Below are positions 12,090 to 20,789 of a DNA stretch of 32,814 nt, one piece after another (the first letter of the stretch is position 1; each line of letters starts with the position of its first letter). The notes beneath the pieces are model-generated. The model ran no database searches. It was given only the letters and a program-made list of their open reading frames with translations, and had not been told where the DNA came from. A program made the position numbers and the translations under genes. Origin of the DNA: a virus; IMG/VR virus record IMGVR_UViG_3300009154_000158, positions 1-32,814 of that record; one strand, given 5' to 3'.

Positions 12090-12598
12090 TACGCCAACCT
12101 CTTACTCTGGTCTTCCACCTCGACTACTCTGCGGGTCCAACCTTTCCCGAAGTCGCCGAAGGTTGGCAGGCTTTCCAGAAACTTCTGTCGATGGTCTGTG
12201 AACCCCTCTATCACTTCTTGGACAGCTTTTGACTGAATTGCTTTTAGTGTGGCTGGACCTAGCAAGCCATCATCTTTCACACCCACCGTCTGCTGCAACA
12301 GGCGTATAGCCCTGCCAGGACCCGAATTGACAGCGCAATCAAACACGCACAGGTCCACACCAGCAGGCAGGTCATCACCCTTGACAGCATCCCAGTAGCG
12401 GGTTTTGTAGAGTGGCGCAACCACATAGGGCGTGAGATTTCGCATGTCATCTTCTGTAACCTGCTTTCCTAAATACGCCTCCCAAGTGGCTTTCGTCACA
12501 CCCAGATTGGTCATCCCACCTGGGTCTTTAGGATGATTGACAAAGCCACCTTCATGCTTGAGCAAGGCAGCAAGGGCAGCGTCAAAGTTCTCTCTCAT
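12089..12598 (-). CDS. Endolysin, GH108 N-acetylmuramidase
   Basis: This 169-residue enzyme degrades peptidoglycan at lysis. The N-terminal LLKHEGGFVNHPKDPGG has the family's catalytic Glu (E16) in the HEGG motif. LYKTRYWDAV and DLCVFDCAVNSGP follow in the usual order. The C-terminal half (DGLLGPATLKAI and after) matches the peptidoglycan-binding part that accompanies GH108. There is no signal peptide, so it needs the holin at 12595-12999 to reach the wall. Start overlaps the holin stop (ATGA). Length is typical. Confidence 0.93.
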   Translation of the reverse strand: MRENFDAALAALLKHEGGFVNHPKDPGGMTNLGVTKATWEAYLGKQVTEDDMRNLTPYVVAPLYKTRYWDAVKGDDLPAGVDLCVFDCAVNSGPGRAIRLLQQTVGVKDDGLLGPATLKAIQSKAVQEVIEGFTDHRQKFLESLPTFGDFGKGWTRRVVEVEDQSKRLA

Positions 12599-12999
12599 TT
12601 TCTGGCCTTCATGTCGATGATTTTCTCAAGAGTGCGTCCACCAAAGTAGAAGCTCATGATGAGCATACCCCACTGCCCAAGCAACTGTACGTAAGACTCG
12701 TTGGTGTCTTTGCCGAAAGCAGACATCATGGCAAACGTGAAATAGCCTCCCAGGATGGCTATAAGGGTCATGGGGCGTATGTTCTTGGACAGCCAGCTGT
12801 CGCTGCTCATATCCGCTTTTAGACGGTCTGTGAGGTTGTTCTGCTCTGTCTTGTAGAGGTCAGTCTCGTTAGCCATCTTTGCAAGCTCACCATTCTGGGC
12901 AAGCTCTGCAAGTTTGAGTTGTGCTTCTGCCTTTGCCTGCGGGTCAGGGATTAACTTATCAACAAGTTTTCCACCAAGGTTTAGGAGTGCGTCTAGCAT
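12595..12999 (-). CDS. Holin (3TM / GTA-holin-like)
   Basis: This 134-residue protein has an amphipathic N terminus (LVDKLIPDPQAKAEAQLKL) and hydrophobic segments at about 76-94 and 104-121, followed by a basic tail. The DKLIPDPxAK start and the arrangement match the family known as holin of 3TMs or GTA holin. It would form the membrane lesion that releases the endolysin. It overlaps the endolysin gene by ATGA and follows the spanin-like gene, giving a compact lysis cassette. Confidence 0.85.
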   Translation of the reverse strand: MLDALLNLGGKLVDKLIPDPQAKAEAQLKLAELAQNGELAKMANETDLYKTEQNNLTDRLKADMSSDSWLSKNIRPMTLIAILGGYFTFAMMSAFGKDTNESYVQLLGQWGMLIMSFYFGGRTLEKIIDMKARK

Positions 13000-13001
13000 G
13001 T

Positions 13002-13325
13002 TTATTTCCCGCAGGTGTGTTTAGCACGTTCTTCAAGTATGGCAATCTTCTGCCTGTTGTACTGGATGTCGTCCCTGTTCTTTTGAATCTCTAGAGACAG
13101 GTCTTGGCGCAGACGTTCACGGGCAAGCTCGGCTCCTGTGTTGGTCGCCTGCTTATTGTCAGACGTAACCACTAAGCTGATTTTGCTGTTTGGAACAGTC
13201 ACTTCATGGCTCAAGCTAGACAAAGCTGACATTAGATAAACGACACACGTAAACAGCAGAGGCAAGATAGCAAACGTGATTTTCTCAATCAACGCTCCTT
13301 TTGCGCTATCTTTCTCCTCAGACAC
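13002..13325 (-). CDS. Spanin-like membrane protein with coiled coil
   Basis: This 107-residue protein starts at GTG 13325. It has one N-terminal membrane helix (about 16-35) and a periplasmic coiled coil (about 66-103, rich in Glu, Arg and Gln, IQKNRDDIQYNRQKIAILEE), ending in CGK. This is the architecture of an inner-membrane spanin (Rz-like). No nested Rz1-like lipoprotein frame was recognised, so the outer-membrane partner is missing or unrecognised. Its place before holin and endolysin supports a lysis role. Confidence 0.65.
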   Translation of the reverse strand: MSEEKDSAKGALIEKITFAILPLLFTCVVYLMSALSSLSHEVTVPNSKISLVVTSDNKQATNTGAELARERLRQDLSLEIQKNRDDIQYNRQKIAILEERAKHTCGK

Positions 13326-13333
13326 TACAGACC

Positions 13334-13684
13334 CTATGCCATGCCTTCGCCAGGGGTCACATACACAATACCTGTGCCTGTGGCTGCAATGGCAGAGACA
13401 TAGAGAGAACTAGCGGCGGTGTTTGCCGACTGTTTTTGTGCAGTAATAATGATTGTCTGATTGTTGTGCAGCACTACTCCATATGCAGGAGTACCCGCAA
13501 CAGGAATTACAACATCATCCGTACTTGCTGTGCCCACACGAATAAACACTTCTGCGGCTGTGCCGTTGTGTATTCTGAGTTGGTTACAAGGGCTATCCGA
13601 AAGAATAGAAACCGTATTAGCCGAAGTGGTTACGTTAATACGGGTTGTTTTACCTTGTATTTGAAAAGGTATGTTGTTAGCCAT
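13334..13684 (-). CDS. Beta-rich structural protein, paralogue of 21803-22132
   Basis: This 116-residue protein is rich in Thr, Val, Asn and Ala and ends in VYVTPGEGMA. It shares CNQLRIHNG, VFIRVGTASTDD and the final VTPGEGM with the 109-residue protein at 21803-22132 (GNQYRIINS, VFLGYGAASGD, VYITPGDGM), so the two are probably diverged copies. A virion surface or tail-decoration role is likely. Start and the previous stop overlap (TGATG). Confidence 0.78.
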   Translation of the reverse strand: MANNIPFQIQGKTTRINVTTSANTVSILSDSPCNQLRIHNGTAAEVFIRVGTASTDDVVIPVAGTPAYGVVLHNNQTIIITAQKQSANTAASSLYVSAIAATGTGIVYVTPGEGMA

Positions 13685-13899
13685 CAGTACACCTTCTTGC
13701 CACCACCAGAGGTAGGAGACTCCTTGCGGGTGAAGTAGTCGTTAGGGACATCGTTCTTGAAGTTCCATACGGATTGAAAGCCACCAGCAGGCAGCTTGCC
13801 AGAAGTGTGTTCTCCTGGGGGGCAGAGCTTACCCTCTGTAATGCCTGTGCCTATACGCATCATCAACTTAGTTGTCTTTACTTTCGGTAACATGTCCAT
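13684..13899 (-). CDS. Unknown 71-aa protein
   Basis: This is a small basic protein with many Gly, Pro and Lys residues (KLCPPGEHTSGKLPAGG) and a C-terminal SGGGKKVY. No membrane segment is present. It overlaps the end of the two-span membrane protein gene by 32 bases and the next gene by one base. It is probably a minor virion protein. Function is unknown. Confidence 0.7.
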   Translation of the reverse strand: MDMLPKVKTTKLMMRIGTGITEGKLCPPGEHTSGKLPAGGFQSVWNFKNDVPNDYFTRKESPTSGGGKKVY

Positions 13900-14095
13900 T
13901 ACGAGACTCCTTTGCTTTCACTACAAGATAACTGAAAACTGTGAAGATGGCTAGTGTCGCCACCCTCTCCCACTCGCCTGCCCACAGTGTGTAGCTGGTC
14001 AGGCCACAACACATCATCAGAGCCAAAATCGTGATGAGCCTGTCGGTAATGACCTCTAACGCCAGGCGAAGAAACTTTACAAGAGTAGCGTCCAT
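13868..14095 (-). CDS. 75-aa two-span membrane protein, possible second holin or antiholin
   Basis: ATG 14095 is preferred over ATG 14107 because GGAG lies six bases before it. Two hydrophobic segments (about 20-39 and 44-60) are followed by a polar, charged tail. Size, topology and location about 1 kb before the holin and endolysin fit a small class II holin or an antiholin. Without a recognised family this stays tentative. Confidence 0.65.
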   Translation of the reverse strand: MDATLVKFLRLALEVITDRLITILALMMCCGLTSYTLWAGEWERVATLAIFTVFSYLVVKAKESRNGHVTESKDN

Positions 14096-14127
14096 GTTTA
14101 TCTCCATATAACGGGATAATCATGTTA

Positions 14128-14340
14128 TCACTTCTCCTCATCTTCTTCTAGTCCTAGAAAGCCACTTCCCCACTCATCATCACTCATCTTGAGCTTCAAA
14201 GCCTCTAGCTTGAGCGCCCTGTCTGCCACACGCATCTTGTCGTTAATCGTGGCAGTAGGGTCAGCCATGACCTGCTTGAGCAAGTCTGTGATGGCTGTCT
14301 CCAGCTCTGGGTTGATGCCCTTCTCTTTCTTGCGACTCAC
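14128..14340 (-). CDS. 70-aa helical acidic-tail protein, possible small packaging factor
   Basis: It starts at GTG 14340 inside the previous stop (GTGA). It is helical, with a basic N terminus (SRKKEKG), an amphipathic middle (TAITDLLKQVMADP, KMRVADRALKLEALKLK) and DDEWGSGFLGLEEDEEK at the end. In some short-tailed phages the small terminase is a protein of this size far from the large subunit, near lysis genes. That makes it a candidate, but I cannot confirm the family. Confidence 0.7.
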   Translation of the reverse strand: MSRKKEKGINPELETAITDLLKQVMADPTATINDKMRVADRALKLEALKLKMSDDEWGSGFLGLEEDEEK

Positions 14341-14462
14341 CGCTTGCTCTTACGCTGTGGGCGTGTTTGTTTAGGTTTGAGCGCACGTTGGGCAGACCTG
14401 CTGCCTGCAAGCTCATTCTCTCCACCCTTACGGGCTTCTCTCTCTTCTCTTGTTTCGTTCAT
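14337..14462 (-). CDS. 41-aa basic peptide
   Basis: ATG 14462 to TGA 14337. The peptide is rich in Arg, Lys and Glu, with REEREARKGGENE at the start and KPKQTRPQRKSKR at the end. It fills the gap between the 470-aa gene and the GTG-started gene and overlaps the latter by 4 bases. No ribosome site is obvious. The exact fit of both junctions supports it. Confidence 0.6.
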   Translation of the reverse strand: MNETREEREARKGGENELAGSRSAQRALKPKQTRPQRKSKR

Positions 14463-14465
14463 GGT

Positions 14466-15878
14466 TTACTCCTCAGTTTGAAATGGACGGGTAACAGTAC
14501 CTGCGGCAAGTCCTGCGGGAACGTTGGCAACGCCTGGACCTAACGCTCTAGTGGTCGTTGGTTTTTGACCTATATTTCTTTGTACAGCACGAGCTTGTCG
14601 AGTTTGCAATCCCGTGAGTTTTCCAGCAAGGTCTGTTCCTGTTCCCAGAACTTTGCCTAAAATGTCTTGCCCCTCTGTGCCAGCTTTGCCTGCACTTTCC
14701 CACATGGCTCTGAGCTGCAAGTCTCGACCCAGCTTGGCAAGGTCATCTATCTCTTGACCTGTTCTGCGAGCCACGCCACGGTCATAACGCATCATATTAC
14801 CCAGCTTGTCCAAACTGACATCACCGCCTTTGATTCCACCCGACTTGTACAAGTCTTCCAAAATAACAGTGTTTCTGTATTGAGGTCTGATAACGTCTAG
14901 TTGCTTGGCAATTTGGGGATGGTTTTTAGCAATGGATGAATCTATGACATCCACTAAGTTATAGATTTCTCTTGCGTTTGACGCAGAGGTAGACCTTGCC
15001 CGTTCTGTCAATGCATTACGAATGCGTTGCAAAGCCTCACCTTCAATTCCAAAAGTGTTGGGCATAGCACCTTTTCTGTTGGCAAGAGCTTGAAAATTTT
15101 TGATGATTTCATCTGCGGTTTGAGCTACAGAAGACACCCCCGCCACGTTTGGCAACTGTGCCTCCATAGAACGTATTTGGTTCAACGCATCAACAGCGTC
15201 TTTGTCAATGTTGAAAACCTTGCCTTTGTATAGGTTGTCAAATTGACCTCCAAGGTCCTTAAGACGTTCTCCAATAAAAGGAGCATCAATCTCTTTGACC
15301 TGCTTGCCCGTGCCTTTAGAAGCAAGTTCGTTGGCAAGAGTTTGGTTCTTTTCCGCAAAAAAGGTTGCGCCTTTTGAGCCTGCTGGTTCAGACTGTCTCA
15401 CCTGTGATGGAGAGAGTTTGAAACCTAATTTTTCTGCGGCTTTTGCTGAAGCCTCTCTAGTTGCGGTGGGAACACCCAAAAGCATACGTGTGCCGCCACG
15501 TACCAATCCAGGCAAAGAAGTTCCCAACCCACCAACAAGTTCACCCGCAGTTTGATAACCGCTGACCTCTTCTCTTGGCTTTTCAATGCCTAATTTCTTT
15601 AAGCCAGCCTCTGCCTCTTTGATAGTTGGGAATATGGTTTCTCGTCCCATAACTTGGTCACGTTGACCTTTTTCCCTCAATCCCATCATTTCTGGGACAT
15701 CGTAAGCTGCAAACTTTTCTAGCTCACCCAGACCGCCAGCAAATCCTGTGGCTGCACCATACAGACCTGCTTTTGTTTTTTCACCAAAAGTAGGCTCTTC
15801 TGGTGGTGGTCGTGACTGACTTGCCTTTTGCTTACGCAGGCGCAACAGTTCTAGTTCTTCCTGTTCACTTAGAGCCAC
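14466..15878 (-). CDS. Large internal/ejection-type virion protein (470 aa)
   Basis: It starts at GTG 15878 with GGAGAAG upstream, overlapping the previous gene by 14 bases. The N terminus is charged and helical. Residues about 35-60 are Gly/Ala-rich (GLYGAATGFAGGLGEL) and could associate with membrane. The middle (KLSPSQVRQ to FDNLYKGKVFNID) is helical. The last 40 residues are Thr/Gly/Pro-rich. In short-tailed phages, a run of three or four large, low-complexity helical proteins after the tail genes forms the internal core that is ejected into the host. I infer that role by position, size and composition. Confidence 0.68.
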   Translation of the reverse strand: MALSEQEELELLRLRKQKASQSRPPPEEPTFGEKTKAGLYGAATGFAGGLGELEKFAAYDVPEMMGLREKGQRDQVMGRETIFPTIKEAEAGLKKLGIEKPREEVSGYQTAGELVGGLGTSLPGLVRGGTRMLLGVPTATREASAKAAEKLGFKLSPSQVRQSEPAGSKGATFFAEKNQTLANELASKGTGKQVKEIDAPFIGERLKDLGGQFDNLYKGKVFNIDKDAVDALNQIRSMEAQLPNVAGVSSVAQTADEIIKNFQALANRKGAMPNTFGIEGEALQRIRNALTERARSTSASNAREIYNLVDVIDSSIAKNHPQIAKQLDVIRPQYRNTVILEDLYKSGGIKGGDVSLDKLGNMMRYDRGVARRTGQEIDDLAKLGRDLQLRAMWESAGKAGTEGQDILGKVLGTGTDLAGKLTGLQTRQARAVQRNIGQKPTTTRALGPGVANVPAGLAAGTVTRPFQTEE

Positions 15879-17325
15879 TTAGCTTCTCCTCTAATTCCCG
15901 CAAACGTTTTTCATCTTGCTCGGTAAATCCAGAGCCACCAGAAATAGGTTTAGCAGCCGATTCACCTAAAGTTTGTTTGCGAGGGGCTTTTGCTTCTTTG
16001 TAAGCACGAGCAACATCTGTTGTGGTGTAAGGAATAACTGCGTTAATCCTGTTGATAAGTGTTTCTGCTGATTTAATCTGACCAGGGGTTAATGCGCCAG
16101 CTTCAATAGATGGCAAGATGTTCTCAATAGCAATACGCTTGATGTCAGCCAACTTGCCTGCGACTTTATAGGGGTCATCCACTCCAGCGTTAATGTAAAC
16201 ACCGCTTTGCAGTTGTTGGGCAAGAGAAACCAAACCTGTTGCTAAACCACTAGATTCAATAGCCGCCAAGTTTCTACCGATACCAGACAGGTAAGTGTTC
16301 ATCAACTCTGCGTCTACAGACGAAATCTTCCGTCCGAGCTGGTTTCTAATTGCATTCACCATACCGTCTTTGGTTTGCAAATTAGGCAACCATCCTGTGG
16401 TTGCGCCTTCTGGTAACGACACAATAGATTCCAGCGCAGAAGAAACGCCGCCTAATGCATTTATCGCCCTTTGCATTCTTGCCTGCTCTTGTGTTTGCTT
16501 TTGTTGAACCTGCTGCTTTTGTTGCAAACGAAAGCGTCTTTCCTCTTCTTTGGCAATCCTGTCGTCCTGGGCTTTTTGCAAAGAGTTGTTGAGGTTTATC
16601 ATTTTGTCTAAACCTTTATGCAAACCCTTGATTTGATTAAGCGTAGCAATGTTGCCTTGCCTGTCGTTCATGGCTTTGAACAACGGTGAGTTTGCTTTTG
16701 CCAACGCTACTGTAATGGCTTGCTCACCAGCTTCTTTGTCGTATTGTTTGAGTTTTACCGCTTCCTCAAACTCTTTCTCTAAAGTCTTTACTGCTTCCTG
16801 CATGACCTTAAAGTTCTTGTCAAACTCAACTTGTTCTTTCTTGTACAAGTCAGCACGGCCTTTTTGGTAGCCTTCTAACATTCCATTCATCGCACCCAGC
16901 GCACCTACAGATGCCTGTTTGCCGCTGCCACCCATCGCCACGCCAATGACGTTGATGAGAGAAAACATGGCAGCTAAGTCTTTAGCGTTGTCTTTTGTGG
17001 GCGCAAACTTTGCGTTGGCAAGGTTTTCTCTTGCTTCTTTTAACTTTTTGCGCTCATCAAGACCTTCAATCTCTGTTTTCATTTTGGTGGCAAGCTCACC
17101 TCGCATTTCAGCTTCTGTGGCTTTTTCCTGACGCTTGGCTTTCTCAATCTCAACTTCAGCCTTACCGACATCTTCCTCTGCTTTTTTTTCAGCAGCCATC
17201 AATTCCTGCATAGGAGCTGCGTATTCTTCTGCTCCTATGTAACCTTTAGGTGCAGGACGGGCTTTGCCCATAAATTTAGTTGTGATGGGCAAGTTGGGCA
17301 TTCCAACAATGTCTTTGAGAGCCAT
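15865..17325 (-). CDS. Coiled-coil internal virion protein (486 aa)
   Basis: ATG 17325 is preferred over GTG 17328 because GAGGGG lies six bases before it. It overlaps the previous stop (TGATG). Long stretches from about 45 to 120 and 170 to 270 are charged heptad-type helices rich in Ala, Glu, Lys and Gln (for example EERRFRLQQKQQVQQKQ). A more globular region of about 280-440 contains SGLATGLVSLAQQLQ. The C-terminal end returns to a charged helix. It is probably part of the ejected internal core. No enzyme motif was found. Confidence 0.7.
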   Translation of the reverse strand: MALKDIVGMPNLPITTKFMGKARPAPKGYIGAEEYAAPMQELMAAEKKAEEDVGKAEVEIEKAKRQEKATEAEMRGELATKMKTEIEGLDERKKLKEARENLANAKFAPTKDNAKDLAAMFSLINVIGVAMGGSGKQASVGALGAMNGMLEGYQKGRADLYKKEQVEFDKNFKVMQEAVKTLEKEFEEAVKLKQYDKEAGEQAITVALAKANSPLFKAMNDRQGNIATLNQIKGLHKGLDKMINLNNSLQKAQDDRIAKEEERRFRLQQKQQVQQKQTQEQARMQRAINALGGVSSALESIVSLPEGATTGWLPNLQTKDGMVNAIRNQLGRKISSVDAELMNTYLSGIGRNLAAIESSGLATGLVSLAQQLQSGVYINAGVDDPYKVAGKLADIKRIAIENILPSIEAGALTPGQIKSAETLINRINAVIPYTTTDVARAYKEAKAPRKQTLGESAAKPISGGSGFTEQDEKRLRELEEKLSGSK

Positions 17326-18356
17326 CACGCACCCCTCTGTTGCTGTGCGGTTTCAGGAGCAACACCGTACAAAACACGGGCTATGTTGGTGTAATAGCTG
17401 CCTGTCAGTTGGTTCACATACTGGTCAGCCTGCATACCTGTGCGTATAGCTCCTAGAGCTATCTGGTCACCTATGCCTGAAATCTTCAGGCCTAAGTCAT
17501 ATTGCTGCGCCAACAACTGCTGACGGAAGTTTTCTATCTGCTGCTGCGATTGCGCCACGCCCACACCGCCTCTACGCTGTGCTTGCTGTGCCGCTTGTGC
17601 TTGTACTGCTTGCAGGGACTGCTGTGCTTGTGGAGTAAGTTCGCCACGCTGAGCCTGTGCTTGCAACTGCAAACCTTGCTGACGGTAAGGGGCGGCAACC
17701 GCTTCTATTTCTTGCCGACCTTGCTGTGCGCCTTCTCTGGCTGCTGCGGTTTGACTGCGACCCAGCAGACCTGACACACCTGCAACACCTAATCTTGCTA
17801 GAGTGTCTTTAGATAAACCCGTTGATTTTGACAGGCTGTCCATCATAGATGGTTCAGGCGTAGGTTTAGGCGCTTCACCTGTTGGACCTACTCTGCCTGC
17901 AAGCATTTGCAATTCTGGGGTTGTGGTTGGTATGCCTGCTGCTTGGAATGCTGCTCTTTCGTCTGTTTGTGGCTGGTCTTTAAAGTATTGAAAATACTGG
18001 TTTGCGAAATCAGGACCCAAAGACACATCTGTGTCGCCTCTAATTGGAGCTTGTGCCGTGGATACAGACGGAGTTTCTGTTTGATTTACAGGAGTATTAA
18101 GTTCTGGCGCTTCTCCATAAACATTTTCTAAATCAGGAGATGGTGTCAAAACTTCTGGGATGGAATCATCTTGAAAAGACGGAATGCCTGTGTCTGCATG
18201 TGGCCTTCCACTACCACCACGCTGTTTTAGGACGCTGGCTTCTTCTGGCGTAATGTAAGCTAGCATGTGACCTTCTGGAGCTTTTGCTTGCAGAAGACGA
18301 GCAATCTTGCGGACATCACCGCCCATGCCTGTAAGTTTTTTCAGTGCTGATGCCAT
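17325..18356 (-). CDS. Gln/Ala-rich internal virion protein (343 aa)
   Basis: ATG 18356 stands one base after the previous stop codon. The N-terminal 60 residues include a helix and a Gly/His region. Residues 60-180 are Pro/Thr/Ala-rich and probably disordered. From about 190 onward it is a long Gln/Ala helix (LQAQAQRGELTPQAQQSLQ and neighbours). The C-terminal IGDQIALGAIRTGM region is conserved-looking. It probably belongs to the ejection machinery together with its two neighbours. This is inferred from context. Confidence 0.68.
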   Translation of the reverse strand: MASALKKLTGMGGDVRKIARLLQAKAPEGHMLAYITPEEASVLKQRGGSGRPHADTGIPSFQDDSIPEVLTPSPDLENVYGEAPELNTPVNQTETPSVSTAQAPIRGDTDVSLGPDFANQYFQYFKDQPQTDERAAFQAAGIPTTTPELQMLAGRVGPTGEAPKPTPEPSMMDSLSKSTGLSKDTLARLGVAGVSGLLGRSQTAAAREGAQQGRQEIEAVAAPYRQQGLQLQAQAQRGELTPQAQQSLQAVQAQAAQQAQRRGGVGVAQSQQQIENFRQQLLAQQYDLGLKISGIGDQIALGAIRTGMQADQYVNQLTGSYYTNIARVLYGVAPETAQQQRGA

Positions 18357-18357
18357 G

Positions 18358-20343
18358 TCATAGTCCTAACGCATCTTTAAGACGCAGTGATGCCTCATTC
18401 CAAACTTGCTCTCTCTCTTTGCCTGACTGCACGCTTTCAATCTCACCAGCGGGACGAATAGCTGCTAATGCTTGCCCTAAACTTGCTTGCGGATAAGCGC
18501 CGAAAGTACCCAAATTTACTACGTTTTTACTTGTAGTTGTGCGTTTACCTGATGTACCTATTGTTGTGGTCGGTGTTTTTTTGTCGGTTTTGTCAGTCGT
18601 TCCTGGCTTGTTCTCTCCACCTGCATAGATACCCACATAATCTCTTTTATCCCCGCTTTCATCTCCACCATCTCCACCATCTCCACCACCAAGACCCTCA
18701 CCACCAGGTCCTACGCCAGGTCCTATGCCAGGTCCTACGCCAGGACCAACACCTGGACCAGTTCCAGGTCCTACACCAGGCCCCACCCCAGGTCCGACAT
18801 TAGTACCTCTTCCTGGAGCGCCACCTGGACCAGACGTGTCTCTAGCAGGTGTGCTTCCTCCTCTAAATCCACTGACAGTTCCTTCTGGAATCACAATGTT
18901 GGGTGTGAAGCCTTGATCTGGCAACGTGCCCCCCGACAAGCCTGAAAACTTGCCAGAAAAGAAGTCAGAATATTGAGCAGGTGTTTGTGCTTGACCAGTT
19001 GTTTGATTTCCAGCGCCGCCGCCACCAACACCGCCTCCGCCATCACCGCCTGTAGCTCCCGCAGTAGCTGCAGGTCTAGCTTCTCCAACAACAGGATTGT
19101 TGACAACTTTTTGGACAATGTTATTAGCAGCTTGCTTTTCTTGTTCAGTTGCTTCTGGGTTTTTGAGAATGTTGTCACGCCACAAAATGACTTCGTTGAT
19201 AGCTTGATCTTTTTGTTCAGCGCCGTCAAAAGCAAATATAACGAAATTTTCAGACTGTGGCCCTGTAGTGCCTGTTCCAAAAACAGTTGCTTTCCCGCCC
19301 AAAGCTGTAGGTGTAGTGCCGTAAGCAAAAATAGAACCGTATTTATCAAAAAATCCAGCAGGTGTTTCTGTTGCGTTTTTGTCTAAGTTAGCTTTGAGAA
19401 AACCAGTTACTACAGGGTCTGTTGGAACTATTTTAGCTTCAGTTCTTGGCAAGTCAGGACTTGTGCTTGTACCGCTGACCTCTACTCTAAAAGCAGAACC
19501 AACAACATTTCCTTGTTGATCGAAAATTATTACCCTAGAGTTGCTTGGGTCAGAAACCCTATAGTTTCCATCAACGTCAACTCTTACGGAATCAGGGATT
19601 GCGTTGCTTAGATTTTTTAAGTCTGCCGCTACATCTCTTGCAACTGGAGTTGTAGATGGCGTTGTAAGAGCAGCATCAGCTGGACCTGCAACAAGAGTGC
19701 CCGTCCCTTGTGCGACAGTAGACGGAGCTGTAACGCTAGGTGTTTGCGCTTGGCTTTTATAGTAATCTCGAGCTGTTTGATTGGCGTATGAGCCTATTCC
19801 AGATATTGCCGCCTGTTGAGCATTTCCAGTAGTTAGTAGCGTACCAGCCGCCGCTTGCCCTGCTCTTATTAAATTTGGGTCTGTGTCAGAAGGAAGATAT
19901 GGAGCTGCATAATTGCCTATAACACTACCTCCAGCACCACCAGCAGCTGAAATTAAAATATCTGGCAACCCTCCACCTCTAGCTGCTGTAGAGGCCGCAC
20001 TACCAGCGGCACTAGCTACCGCGTCTGCAAGTATTGGGCCTGCTCCCGCACTGGCTGCTGCATTACCTGCATATCCACCCGCTGTTTGACCTACTTCAGC
20101 GACAATTGCCGCTCTTGCAATATCTATTACGGTTCCCCCATTCATAGCTGCTACAGCAGCAGAGGCAACAGGTAATGGAACTCCCGTCACCGCAACAACA
20201 ACTGCTGTTTCAATAACGGGAAGTAAAGGACGAGCACCTTCAACAAAATTTCCAGCTGCTTGTGCAGGATTAGAAGCAACATCAACTACCGCTTGTACAG
20301 GATTGCTTAAAACTTCTTTTATAAATCCACCGATGCTACACAT
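18358..20343 (-). CDS. Large Ala/Gly-rich virion protein with a collagen-like GPGVGPG tract
   Basis: This 661-residue protein begins MCSIGGFIKEVL. Residues about 1-170 are Ala/Gly/Val-rich with several hydrophobic helices (VIETAVVVAVTGVPLPVASA and others), as expected for a membrane-active ejection protein. A middle part (about 250-400) is more globular. Residues about 430-560 are Gly-rich and include seven or more GPGxGPG units (DNA 18707-18800) and then GGDGGDGGDE. No enzyme motif was seen. It is the largest of the internal-protein block and may line a conduit across the host envelope. This is inference. Confidence 0.7.
   Translation of the reverse strand: MCSIGGFIKEVLSNPVQAVVDVASNPAQAAGNFVEGARPLLPVIETAVVVAVTGVPLPVASAAVAAMNGGTVIDIARAAIVAEVGQTAGGYAGNAAASAGAGPILADAVASAAGSAASTAARGGGLPDILISAAGGAGGSVIGNYAAPYLPSDTDPNLIRAGQAAAGTLLTTGNAQQAAISGIGSYANQTARDYYKSQAQTPSVTAPSTVAQGTGTLVAGPADAALTTPSTTPVARDVAADLKNLSNAIPDSVRVDVDGNYRVSDPSNSRVIIFDQQGNVVGSAFRVEVSGTSTSPDLPRTEAKIVPTDPVVTGFLKANLDKNATETPAGFFDKYGSIFAYGTTPTALGGKATVFGTGTTGPQSENFVIFAFDGAEQKDQAINEVILWRDNILKNPEATEQEKQAANNIVQKVVNNPVVGEARPAATAGATGGDGGGGVGGGGAGNQTTGQAQTPAQYSDFFSGKFSGLSGGTLPDQGFTPNIVIPEGTVSGFRGGSTPARDTSGPGGAPGRGTNVGPGVGPGVGPGTGPGVGPGVGPGIGPGVGPGGEGLGGGDGGDGGDESGDKRDYVGIYAGGENKPGTTDKTDKKTPTTTIGTSGKRTTTSKNVVNLGTFGAYPQASLGQALAAIRPAGEIESVQSGKEREQVWNEASLRLKDALGL
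18707..18800 (-). repeat. Tandem GPGVGPG-coding repeat
   Basis: The DNA repeats a 12-base unit of the type CCAGGTCCTACG (plus strand) about seven times with third-base variation. It encodes Gly-Pro-Gly-(Val/Thr/Ile) units. It is a coding low-complexity tract and may vary in copy number by slippage. Confidence 0.8.
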
Positions 20344-20344
20344 A

Positions 20345-20788
20345 TCATGCCTCCACTATTGCTTGCATATAAGAACGACCGTCTTGGTCTATGCCTTGGG
20401 CTTCTATCTTGTAATTTAATCCAGACATTTGCATAGCTTTTGCCACTTGCGGGTTGTGTATCAAAAACTTGGCACGTTTAAAGCCAGCTTTTTTTCCAGC
20501 TTCTGTAAACTGCTGAACGCTGTCCATGAAGTCTCGTGGTCTGTCTGCCGTTTCCATGCTCACAACATCCATCATGCCGTTGCCCATGTTTTGATACATA
20601 AACAAGGTGTTGTTGGCTCTCATCACACGAAAGTTGGGGTCTGACCTTACTTTGTCTCCTAAAGCCTTAATGATGGTATTGACATCAACACCCAAGTTCT
20701 CAGCAATAGGTTGCAAAATTTCTTCAACCTCAAGCCTTTTGCTTTTTTGACGTTCTTTTTTGACTTGACCTAAAACTTCGTTGTCCAC
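20345..20788 (-). CDS. Unknown 147-aa protein at the head of the internal-protein block
   Basis: It starts at GTG 20788 with AGGAG at a good distance, one base after the previous stop. The N terminus is a basic helix (KKERQKSKRLEVEEIL). The C-terminal 70 residues alternate helices and strands (DFMDSVQQFTEAGKKAGFKRAK, then YKIEAQGIDQDGRSYMQAIVEA) and could be a small alpha/beta fold. In some short-tailed phages a small acetyltransferase-like protein sits at this place, but I cannot see its motif here. Confidence 0.72.
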   Translation of the reverse strand: MDNEVLGQVKKERQKSKRLEVEEILQPIAENLGVDVNTIIKALGDKVRSDPNFRVMRANNTLFMYQNMGNGMMDVVSMETADRPRDFMDSVQQFTEAGKKAGFKRAKFLIHNPQVAKAMQMSGLNYKIEAQGIDQDGRSYMQAIVEA

Positions 20789-20789
20789 A

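Noticed and set aside
18707-18800. Short regular repeats that could suggest a CRISPR array
   Set aside because: The 12-base units are contiguous, have no spacers and keep the GPGVGPG reading frame.
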